From assembly GCA_023701165.1 (NCBI GenBank), contig JAMPXL010000014.1, forward strand, positions 1-10,079: a stretch of DNA of 10,079 nt, written 5' to 3'. The position numbers and the translations under genes were made by a program. Below, one piece after another: positions 1 through 5,456 of the stretch (position 1 is the stretch's first letter; every line of letters begins with the position of its first letter). Origin of the DNA: Geothrix sp. GTDB taxonomy: Bacteria > Acidobacteriota > Holophagae > Holophagales > Holophagaceae. The notes under the pieces were generated by a model. That model saw nothing but the letters and a program-made list of their open reading frames with translations, ran no database searches and was not told the origin of the DNA.

Positions 1-92
1 AGGCGCTCTCCCGTCAGTTTGAGCTGGCGCGACCGCAGGAAGGTTTCGAAGCGCTGCTGTTCTTCCGGGCGTTCGATCTTGGACTTGCGCAT
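1..92 (-). CDS. Fur-family transcriptional regulator, N-terminal fragment
   Basis: The gene runs off the left edge, so only its first 30 codons are seen. They begin MRKSKIERPEEQQRF and end with LRSRQLKLTGER. The last stretch matches the start of the Fur/PerR/Zur winged helix, where an 'L(R/K)LTxQR' segment opens helix 1 of the DNA-binding domain. Family members are metal- or peroxide-responsive repressors of about 130-160 residues. The ATG at 92 is preceded by a weak AGGG about 4 nt upstream. The gene diverges from the gene at 196 across an AT-rich gap of about 100 bp, so it could regulate both genes, which is inference. The metal-binding residues and dimer domain lie outside the window, so the subfamily cannot be decided. 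Confidence 0.72.
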   Translation of the reverse strand, partial: MRKSKIERPEEQQRFETFLRSRQLKLTGER

Positions 93-138
93 GGGACCCT
101 CGCTGGGAAGTCTATCCGTTTCACTCGCAAGATTGCAT

Positions 139-166
139 TTTACAGATAAAAACAAAAGCGTATTAT
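139..166 (+). promoter_or_regulatory. Sigma-70-like promoter for the 196-1477 genes
   Basis: A TTTACA (139-144) and a TATTAT (161-166) are separated by 16 nt; each matches 5 of 6 bases of the sigma-70 consensus. The surrounding 111-195 segment is strikingly AT-rich for this genome. Initiation would fall near 173, giving a leader of about 23 nt. The same segment must also hold the promoter of the divergent Fur-family gene; a minus-strand TAAAAT (142 to 137) is the only -10-like hexamer seen and it lacks a good -35. I saw no convincing Fur, PerR or Zur operator. Confidence 0.6.
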
Positions 167-195
167 GGAGTACCCGTATACATAGTGGAGTCACC

Positions 196-750
196 ATGGC
201 CATCGTCATTATCCAATCCCCCAACCTGTCGCCGGACCAGAAGTCCCGCATCGGGGAGCGGGTGATCACAGCCCTTCAGCAGGAAGGCCTGAATCCTGGC
301 TCCGTGGTGGTCCTCTTCCGCCCCGAGCGTGGTGACATCTACATGGATGGTCTGCTGGTGCAGGCCCAGGCCCCGGCCGCCGTGGTGGTTCCCGCTCCCG
401 CCCCCCCCAGGCCCGCCGCAGCCGCTCCGGCGCCCGAACCCCCGGCCTTCAAGACCAAGGCCCGGCGCTCCAAGCCCGAGCTGGAAGACCTGAAGATGGA
501 CCTCATGCGCATCCTCCAGGACAAGGGTTCCCTGAGCAGCTTCGAGGCCCAGGTCGCCCTCGATCTCAAGGATTGCGACTGGGCCCCGGCCACCCTCCGC
601 CGCCTCTTCACCGAGCTGGAAGAGAGCAAGCAGATCACCAAGAGCGGACAGAAACGCGGCACCCGCTACGTCTGGAAGGGCATCGTGAACACGCCCCGCC
701 AGGGCACCCCCATCATCAAGCTGGTGAAGGCCGAAACCGACGAAGCGTGA
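196..750 (+). CDS. Tautomerase-like / winged-helix two-domain protein
   Basis: The protein has 184 residues. Residues 1-55 (starting MAIVIIQSPNLSPDQ) look like a 4-oxalocrotonate-tautomerase-type beta-alpha-beta unit: a first strand, a helix with 'SPDQKSRIGERVITAL', then the strand 'GSVVVLFRP'. The catalytic Pro that follows the initiator Met in tautomerases is Ala here, so classical activity is unlikely. Residues 58-84 are a Pro/Ala linker. Residues 85-94 are basic (KTKARRSK). Residues 95-162 look like a winged helix: helices 'ELEDLKMDLMRILQDKG', 'SFEAQVAL' and 'APATLRRLFTELEES', then a wing ending GTRYVWKG. The ATG at 196 is chosen because GTGGAG sits 5 nt upstream and the frame before it crosses the promoter. 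The methyltransferase gene follows after 10 bp. A DNA-binding or protein-binding role is inference. Confidence 0.8.
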   Translation: MAIVIIQSPNLSPDQKSRIGERVITALQQEGLNPGSVVVLFRPERGDIYMDGLLVQAQAPAAVVVPAPAPPRPAAAAPAPEPPAFKTKARRSKPELEDLKMDLMRILQDKGSLSSFEAQVALDLKDCDWAPATLRRLFTELEESKQITKSGQKRGTRYVWKGIVNTPRQGTPIIKLVKAETDEA

Positions 751-760
751 CGCCAGCCCC

Positions 761-1477
761 ATGGACTGGTTCGCCTGGGATTTCGACCGCCCCGCCTACT
801 TCCAGATCTATGCGGACAAGGCCGTGGACGCCGCTTCAGAGGGACCGGCCCTCGCGGCCCTCCTGAGCCTGCCGCCGGGAAGCCGGGTCCTTGACCTGCC
901 CTGCGGCTGGGGGCGCCTGCATCCTCACCTGCGGGCCAGGGGGCTGGAGGTGGCGGGGGGCGATCTGAGCCGCTTGAACCTGCGGCGCCACGCCGCGGAG
1001 CATCCCTGCCCTTTGACCCGTCTGGACTTCCGGGCCCTGCCCTTCCGCGACGCCTGCGCCGATGGCGTCTTCTGCGCCTACACCAGCTGGGGCTACTTCG
1101 CCACCGAGGCCGAAAACCAGGTCCAGCTTTCGGAATTCGCGCGCGTGCTGCGGCCCGCCGGAACGCTGCTGCTGGATCTGGCGGGCCGGGACTTCCTGCG
1201 GGCCTCTGTGGCCGAGGTGGAGGGCTACTGGCTCGACTTCCCGGAGGAGGGCTATCAGGAACGGACCCGCTGGAGCCCAGATGGCCGGCGCATCCACACG
1301 GAGCGGCGCTGCCAGGGTGAAGCATTCCGTCATGACATCTGGATTCCCACGGATGCGGAAGTCCGGGCCGGCCTCACCGGCGCCGGCTTCACGGCCGTCG
1401 AAGCCTTCGGCGGCCTGGACGGCCGTCCCTGGGAGGCCGCTGCCGAGCGGTGGATCTACCGGGCCCTCAGGCGCTGA
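761..1477 (+). CDS. Class I SAM-dependent methyltransferase
   Basis: The 238-residue protein has the usual order of a Rossmann-fold methyltransferase. Motif I is at 43-51 (VLDLPCGWG), the acidic residue closing strand 2 is D68 in 'GGDLS', the motif II region is 'LDFRALPF' (88-95), and the post-motif strand is 'FARVLRPAGTLLLDL' (126-140). The region after residue 145 is the variable substrate part, with many Trp, Tyr and Arg residues. The substrate cannot be read from the sequence; small-molecule methyltransferases of the Methyltransf_11/25 type look like this. No clear ribosome-binding site precedes the ATG, which lies 10 nt after the previous stop, so translation is probably coupled to that gene. 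The 3' end overlaps the convergent MFS gene by 11 bp. Confidence 0.88.
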   Translation: MDWFAWDFDRPAYFQIYADKAVDAASEGPALAALLSLPPGSRVLDLPCGWGRLHPHLRARGLEVAGGDLSRLNLRRHAAEHPCPLTRLDFRALPFRDACADGVFCAYTSWGYFATEAENQVQLSEFARVLRPAGTLLLDLAGRDFLRASVAEVEGYWLDFPEEGYQERTRWSPDGRRIHTERRCQGEAFRHDIWIPTDAEVRAGLTGAGFTAVEAFGGLDGRPWEAAAERWIYRALRR

Positions 1478-2621
1478 CCTTCCGGGTGGCGAACAGGTAG
1501 GCGCCGAAGCCGAGCCCGGAAAGCCCCAGGGCCACCGGCAGGCCCAGCCCCTGCACCAGGGCGCCGCCCACCAGCGGGCCCACCATCAGGCCCACGGAAT
1601 AGGCCAGGTTCAGGATGGAGAAGGCCGAGGCGAAGCTCTGGCTGCCCAGGCGCTCCACCTGGTCGGCCACCGCCGGACTGCAGGGGCTCATGATGAAGCT
1701 CGCGGTGCTGCCCAGGCCCATCATGGCCAGCGCCACCATCCAGGGCTGCGGCACCAGCGCCGGCAGGGGCAGGATCACCACCGTCATCGCCAGCCCCATC
1801 CGCAGCACCCGCGCCCGGCCGATACGGTCCGACAGCCGCCCCATGAGCGGCGAGGTGAAGGTGTGCGCCAGGGCAGCGGCCGCGAAGAGAAGCCCGATCT
1901 GCGAGGGCGACTGGCCCAGGCGGCGGTCCATGTCCAGAGGCAGCGTGGATTCCAGCAGGGCCCACAGGCAGGAACCCAGGGCCATGGCCCCGGCGAAGAC
2001 CCGGATGGTGGGATTGGACAAGAGCTGTCGGAAAGGGATCCGCGGCCCCCGCTCCGGCTCCACCTCGGGAAGGAGGAAGGCCCGGCCCGCCGCGTCCAGG
2101 GCCACCAGGACCGCCCCCAGCAGGAAGGGTGTGGAAGGGCCCGCATGCTGATCGAGGAACCCCGACAGGGGCGGCCCGATGAGCACGCCCAGGTTCGCGG
2201 CGGCGAAGGCCGTGCCCATGGCCTTGCCCCGGGATTCCGCGGGGAAGTGGTCCGCCAGCAGGGCCATGCCCGGCAGCCAGGTGGCCGCCCCCGCCACCCC
2301 CTGGAGGAACCGCGCCAGCACCAGCAGCCAGTACTGGGTCGATACGGCGAACACCAGCGTGGTGACGCCCAGGCCCGCCAGGCCCCAGAGCATGGGCGCC
2401 CGCCGGCCGAAGCGGTCCGTGAGGATGGCCACGGGGAAGGTGGCCAGCAGCAGGGCCACGGCGTAGCTGCCGAACAGGATCCCCACTTCCATCTGGTTCA
2501 GGTCCAGGCTCCGGGCGTACCGCGGCAGCAGCGGCACCAGCAGGTAGTAGAGGAGCATGTCCACATGGAAAGCCAGGGCCGTCACGAGGAGGGCGGCAGT
2601 GGGGGGAGCGGGGCGGCGCAT
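1467..2621 (-). CDS. MFS transporter, probable drug/metabolite efflux
   Basis: This 384-residue protein has about 12 hydrophobic segments. The major facilitator motif A is between TM2 and TM3 (LTDRFGRR, 67-74), with a copy in the second half (LMGRLSDRIGRA, 259-270). TM4 has 'ARFLQGVAGA' (103-112), the motif B typical of proton-coupled members. TM5 has 'NLGVLIGPPLSG' (143-154), resembling antiporter motif C, and 'YSVGLMVGPLVGG' (341-353) is its counterpart in the C-terminal half. This fits a DHA1-type proton antiporter of the inner membrane; the substrate is unknown. The ATG at 2621 follows a G6 run with almost no spacing, so the ribosome-binding site is poor and coupling to the acetyltransferase 24 bp upstream is likely. 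Confidence 0.9.
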   Translation of the reverse strand: MRRPAPPTAALLVTALAFHVDMLLYYLLVPLLPRYARSLDLNQMEVGILFGSYAVALLLATFPVAILTDRFGRRAPMLWGLAGLGVTTLVFAVSTQYWLLVLARFLQGVAGAATWLPGMALLADHFPAESRGKAMGTAFAAANLGVLIGPPLSGFLDQHAGPSTPFLLGAVLVALDAAGRAFLLPEVEPERGPRIPFRQLLSNPTIRVFAGAMALGSCLWALLESTLPLDMDRRLGQSPSQIGLLFAAAALAHTFTSPLMGRLSDRIGRARVLRMGLAMTVVILPLPALVPQPWMVALAMMGLGSTASFIMSPCSPAVADQVERLGSQSFASAFSILNLAYSVGLMVGPLVGGALVQGLGLPVALGLSGLGFGAYLFATRKVSA

Positions 2622-2645
2622 CCCCCCACTATCGCATCGGGGCGC

Positions 2646-3401
2646 TCAGTCCCGCGCCATCTCCACCTTGGGATAGGCGGCGCGGAAACCCCGGGCTTCA
2701 AAGGACCGTTGGCTGGCCGTGCCCGGCGCCGTGGAGGCGCAGGCGAGGTCGCAGCCCCGCTCCCGCGCGAAGGCCAGGCGGGCATCGATGAGCGCCTTCT
2801 GCAGTCCCCGGCCCCGGAACCGCGGCATCACGCCGTCCCCCGAGAGCAGGGCCACGCCCTCCACGATCCCCAGCATGCCGCCACCGGCAGGTTCCCCGTC
2901 CACGAAGGCGAGGAAGCCCCAGGCATCCACCACCTCGAGCGGAACCTCGAAGGGCGGCTCCAGGCCGCGCCAGTCGTCGCGCGCCAGGAAGCCCGCGCAG
3001 ACCACCCGGTTGAAGAGGGAGGCCTCTCCGGGTCCGGCGACGCGGACGGCGTGAGGCGGCGGCAGGGCCGCTCCGGCCAGGGCCCTGATCCACAGCTGCT
3101 GGAACTGCTGGAGGCGATATCCCCGCCGCGCCAGCAGGATCCACAGAGAGGGGTCGGCGCCAGGGCTCAGCTCCAGCACCGTGGGCGCGCCGAGGAAGGC
3201 CTCGACGGCTTCCAGCTCCGGCTCGGCCACCGGCCCGATCAGGCCCAGGGCCTGGTTGAGGGGATGCCCCTCGCCGCGGAAGTGCGCGAAGCCGCCGCCC
3301 ACGGCCAGGCTGCGGCCACCGGCGGCCTGGTTGAATCGCTCGTTCTGAAGGGCCTGGGCGCGCTCGAGGCGGCGGGCCAGGCTGGGCAGGTCGTATGCCA
3401 T
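2646..3401 (-). CDS. GNAT-family N-acetyltransferase with duplicated-type fold
   Basis: The protein has 251 residues. The C-terminal half (about 118-251) is a GNAT domain: acetyl-CoA-binding motif A is 'VMPRFRGRGLQKALID' (191-206) with the R-x-x-G-x-G/A-type loop, and motif B is 'SQRSFEARGFR' (230-240). The N-terminal half, including 'GEGHPLNQALGL' (43-54) and 'GAPTVLELSPGADPSL' (71-86), resembles the degenerate first GNAT half of two-domain acetyltransferases. The start at 3401 is chosen because GGAG lies 6 nt upstream; the frame is open further up to 3497 but that extension is Pro/Ala/Cys-rich and unlike a family N-terminus. The MFS gene follows 24 bp downstream on the same strand, so the pair is probably co-transcribed. 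The acceptor substrate is unknown. Confidence 0.87.
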   Translation of the reverse strand: MAYDLPSLARRLERAQALQNERFNQAAGGRSLAVGGGFAHFRGEGHPLNQALGLIGPVAEPELEAVEAFLGAPTVLELSPGADPSLWILLARRGYRLQQFQQLWIRALAGAALPPPHAVRVAGPGEASLFNRVVCAGFLARDDWRGLEPPFEVPLEVVDAWGFLAFVDGEPAGGGMLGIVEGVALLSGDGVMPRFRGRGLQKALIDARLAFARERGCDLACASTAPGTASQRSFEARGFRAAYPKVEMARD

Positions 3402-3575
3402 GGAAATCTCCGGGAAACAGGTCCATCCGGCCGCCCATCGCGGTCCGGCACAAGGCTGCGCCTTTGCGTCAGCCGGGGCGCACGGCTCCTGCGCCAAGTC
3501 CAGGCGTTCCGCAGCGTGGGTCGAGGGTGCAGATCAGAGGCCTATCCAGAGAGATCTCCAGACTAGCGGATGTCT
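3402..3575. other. Intergenic spacer upstream of the acetyltransferase gene
   Basis: This stretch should contain the promoter of the acetyltransferase/MFS pair on the minus strand, but I find no convincing -35/-10 pair. A perfect 8-bp palindrome, GAGATCTC, lies at 3551-3558, about 150 bp from the start codon; its role is unknown. No small gene with a ribosome-binding site was seen. Confidence 0.5.
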
Positions 3576-3742
3576 CCGGAGGATATAAGCGAAGCCCGGC
3601 TCCGCCGGGCCGAGCGCGGGGGGCCGGGGGTATGCGCGCAGCGCGGGATCCCCGGAGGATATAAGCGAAGCCCGGCTCCGCCGGGCCGAGCGCGGGGGTC
3701 CGGGGGTATGAGCGCAGCGAGGGACCCCCGGAGAACATAAGC
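3576..3742. repeat. 76-bp tandem repeat, two full copies and a partial third
   Basis: Copies begin at 3576, 3652 and 3728, an exact period of 76 bp. The two full copies differ at only about 4 positions, and the third stops after about 15 bp (CCGGAGAACATAAGC against CCGGAGGATATAAGC). Each full copy holds a perfect hairpin GCCCGGC-TCC-GCCGGGC (3593-3609 and 3669-3685). A second inverted repeat spans each copy junction: TCCGGGGGT (3699-3707) pairs perfectly with ACCCCCGGA (3724-3732). At the first junction a G-T wobble and one end mismatch occur, so pairing is mostly kept. The array lies just downstream of rnpB. It looks like a dispersed palindromic intergenic element, but copy number elsewhere cannot be seen here. 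Confidence 0.85.
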
Positions 3743-3765
3743 ACGGCCCTCTTGCGAGGGCCGTG
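3742..3765 (-). terminator. Hairpin at the 3' end of rnpB, probable terminator
   Basis: On the minus strand, CACGGCCCTC-GCAA-GAGGGCCGTG forms a perfect 10-bp GC-rich stem with a GCAA tetraloop. It is followed by CTTATGTTCTC, which is T-rich but not an uninterrupted U tract. The 5' arm overlaps the last 3 nt of the mature RNase P RNA, so terminator and helix P1 would compete until the 3' trailer is removed. Confidence 0.65.
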
Positions 3766-4135
3766 GTGGACCGGTAAGCCGGGTTCTGTCGTGGGACGTC
3801 ATTCCTCTGGGATGGATGTCGCCACCCACCTCGTGCGACCTACCCGCCGGCTCGGCCGGGTCAACCCTCGCCGCTTGCGCGGTGCGCCGGCCTATTTGGT
3901 CTTGCTCCCTGGGGGGTTTGCCGTGCCCGTCCTGTTGCCAGTCCGGCGGTGGGCTCTTACCCCACCGTTTCACCCTTGCCTGTGATCCGAAGATCCATCG
4001 GCGGTCTGTTCTCTGTTGCACTTTCCGTCGGGTCGCCCCGCCCTGGCGTTACCAGGCCCAGTACCCTGCGGAGCCCGGACTTTCCTCTGCCCTTGCGGGC
4101 AGCGACGTCCTGATCCACGGGGGCCAGCCTACCAC
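3763..4135 (-). ncRNA. rnpB: RNase P RNA (M1-type, class A)
   Basis: This is the catalytic RNA that removes the 5' leader of pre-tRNAs. On the minus strand the universally conserved segment GAGGAAAGTCCGGGCTC is at 4087-4071 and the matching 3' segment ACAGAACCCGGCTTA is at 3789-3775; together they form helix P4. Between them are GTGCAACAGAGAACAG, GGTGAAACGGTGGGGTAAGA and GGAGCAAGACCAAATAGG, all in the expected class A order. Helix P1 fixes the ends: GTGGTAGGCTGG (from 4135) pairs with CCGGTCCACCAC (ending 3763) with one mismatch and two G-U pairs. The length of about 373 nt is normal. The 5' end is about 5 bp from the upstream exbD-like stop codon, and no obvious promoter precedes it, so it must be driven from inside that gene or by read-through. 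Confidence 0.97.
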
Positions 4136-4140
4136 GGGGG

Positions 4141-4503
4141 CTACCCCGCCCAGGCCACCACGGCCACCTTCGTGCCGGGGCGCAGCCCTTCGATCTCGTC
4201 CAGCACCCGGGTGGGGGCGCTGAGGGGGAGGTCAGGATGCACCCGCAGCACGATCCGGTCTGGCTGGCGGGCCAGGGCCGCGGCCAGGGATTCCCCCAGG
4301 CGGTCGCCCACGTCCAGGTGCCCCGCGCGATTGAGCGTGAGGCGCAGCATGGGCAGGGGCGGACCGGATCGTCCCTGCCTGGGCAGGGCCGCGGAGAGCA
4401 CCCGCGGCAGGGCCGGCACCAGCGTCATGAAGACGATGAGCAGGACCAGGACGATGTCCACGAGGGGCGCGACGTTGATGTCGGAGCGGAGACGGGTGGC
4501 CAT
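4141..4503 (-). CDS. ExbD/TolR-family biopolymer transport protein
   Basis: The 120-residue protein has the ExbD/TolR layout: a short cytoplasmic N-terminus, one membrane segment 'APLVDIVLVLLIVFMTLVP' (12-30), and a small periplasmic domain. Asp16 corresponds to the conserved membrane Asp that carries protons in the ExbB-ExbD motor. The family partner ExbB/TolQ is not in the window. The gene follows the tonB-like gene with 7 bp between stop and start, and its GAGG ribosome-binding site (5 nt from ATG) overlaps the tonB stop codon, so translation is probably coupled. Its own TAG stop lies about 5 bp before the start of rnpB. At 120 residues it is slightly shorter than many ExbD proteins. Whether it serves TonB-dependent uptake, Tol-Pal function or gliding-type transport cannot be decided. 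Confidence 0.9.
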   Translation of the reverse strand: MATRLRSDINVAPLVDIVLVLLIVFMTLVPALPRVLSAALPRQGRSGPPLPMLRLTLNRAGHLDVGDRLGESLAAALARQPDRIVLRVHPDLPLSAPTRVLDEIEGLRPGTKVAVVAWAG

Positions 4504-4510
4504 GAGAGCC

Positions 4511-5260
4511 TCACCGGAGCGAGAACTTGAGCGTGAGCTTGAAGGTGGCGATCACGGGCTGCCCGTCCACACGGGCCGGCTCGAAGCGCCACTGGCGCGC
4601 AGCCTGGAGCGCCGCCTCCCGAAGAGCCGGGTGGCCGTCCACCAGGCTCACCTGCGTGGGCAGGCCGCGCTCGTCCACCGTCATCAGCAGCACCACGGCG
4701 CCCTGGACCCGCGCCCGGCGGGCGAAGTCGGGGTATGGAGGATCCACCCGGTGGAGCGGGATGAGCCCCGTCACCGAAAAATCGTGGACCACGGGACTGG
4801 AGGCGGTCCCCGCGGGGCCGGAGGCCGCAGCGACCGGACCGGGCACCAGGGGACCCGCGCCCTGAAGCTCGTGGCTTCGATCCGCCGTTGGCAGTCCCGA
4901 CGCTGGTTCCACCGGATCCTGGCGGTCGGCGATCACCGCCTTGGCGCCTGGAAGGGCCGCATCGCCGCCGCCCCTGACCCCGGCCACCAGGCGCTCGACG
5001 ATGCGCTGGACGGGCGGTCCCTCGAACTCGATGACCCGATCCGGGCGCGTGGGTGGGAGGGGCGGCACGGCCACCGCCGGCGTGAGAGAGGCGAAAGCGA
5101 GTGCCCCGCCCAGGACCAGGAGGTAGATCAGGGCGGAAAGAAGGCCCGAGCGGACGGTGTCCGAGGGCGGTGCAGCGGCAAGCACCGCGCAGGGCTGGAG
5201 GGTGGGCGGCAGGTCGGGAAAGGCAGGCCCCCGGCCGCGCCGGAACGCGAAGTTGGACAT
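4511..5260 (-). CDS. TonB-family energy transducer
   Basis: The protein has 249 residues. A cytoplasmic N-terminus of about 35 residues is followed by one membrane anchor (about 36-59, including 'LLSALIYLLVLGGALAFASL'), a periplasmic linker rich in Pro, Ala and Gly (60-160), and a TonB C-terminal domain (about 165-249). That domain contains the family hallmarks 'PPYPDFARRARVQGAVVL' (174-191), 'VDERGLPTQVSLVDG' and 'ALQAARQWRFEPA'. TonB proteins pass inner-membrane proton energy to outer-membrane receptors. The ATG at 5260 is chosen because AGGAG lies 5 nt upstream; the frame is open to 5311 but that part has no ribosome-binding site. The exbD-like gene follows directly. The linker is less Pro-Lys/Pro-Glu rich than in E. 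coli TonB. Confidence 0.9.
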   Translation of the reverse strand: MSNFAFRRGRGPAFPDLPPTLQPCAVLAAAPPSDTVRSGLLSALIYLLVLGGALAFASLTPAVAVPPLPPTRPDRVIEFEGPPVQRIVERLVAGVRGGGDAALPGAKAVIADRQDPVEPASGLPTADRSHELQGAGPLVPGPVAAASGPAGTASSPVVHDFSVTGLIPLHRVDPPYPDFARRARVQGAVVLLMTVDERGLPTQVSLVDGHPALREAALQAARQWRFEPARVDGQPVIATFKLTLKFSLR

Positions 5261-5394
5261 GGTGTCTCCTGTGGGTGGCGTTCCGTGGCCTCCCGCAGAT
5301 CCGGCATGCACCGCAAGGGGGCAGTCCGGTTGGCAGCAATCCCGGGCCCTGGATCACACACCGTCTGGAGGGGGTCCAAAGATCGCTTGCATCA

Positions 5395-5422
5395 GGTATC
5401 GGCGCGGCTGGGCCGTTGTCAA
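5395..5422 (-). promoter_or_regulatory. Possible promoter for the tonB-exbD genes
   Basis: On the minus strand a perfect TTGACA (5422 to 5417) is followed after 16 nt by GATACC (5400 to 5395), a weak -10. Initiation near 5388 would leave a leader of about 128 nt before the tonB-like ATG at 5260. I recognise no riboswitch or Fur box in that leader. The -35 is strong but the -10 is poor, so the call is tentative. Confidence 0.35.
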
Positions 5423-5456
5423 GCCCAGGCGGGCCATCCATTTCGTCACGCGTTCA

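Noticed and set aside
19..195. An N-terminal extension of the 196-750 gene back to position 19.
   Set aside because: It would cover the divergent Fur-family start and the promoter at 139-166; a ribosome-binding site supports ATG 196.
1062..3566. An 834-residue plus-strand open frame.
   Set aside because: It is antisense to the MFS and acetyltransferase genes and overlaps the methyltransferase in another frame. Its composition is Gln/Gly/Arg/His-rich and low in hydrophobic order, as expected of a shadow frame in high-GC DNA.
3576..3742. A CRISPR array.
   Set aside because: The repeat is tandem with a 76-bp period and no unique spacers, and no cas gene is present.
3469..4021. Minus-strand open frames of 91 and 152 codons across the repeat and rnpB.
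   Set aside because: They read through the 76-bp repeat and the RNase P RNA, and the repeated peptide segments simply reflect the DNA repeat.
5261..5456. A small gene between the chemoreceptor-like and tonB-like genes (83-codon minus frame, 5128-5379).
   Set aside because: It overlaps the start of tonB in another frame, has no ribosome-binding site and shows no recognisable domain; the gap more likely holds the tonB promoter and leader.
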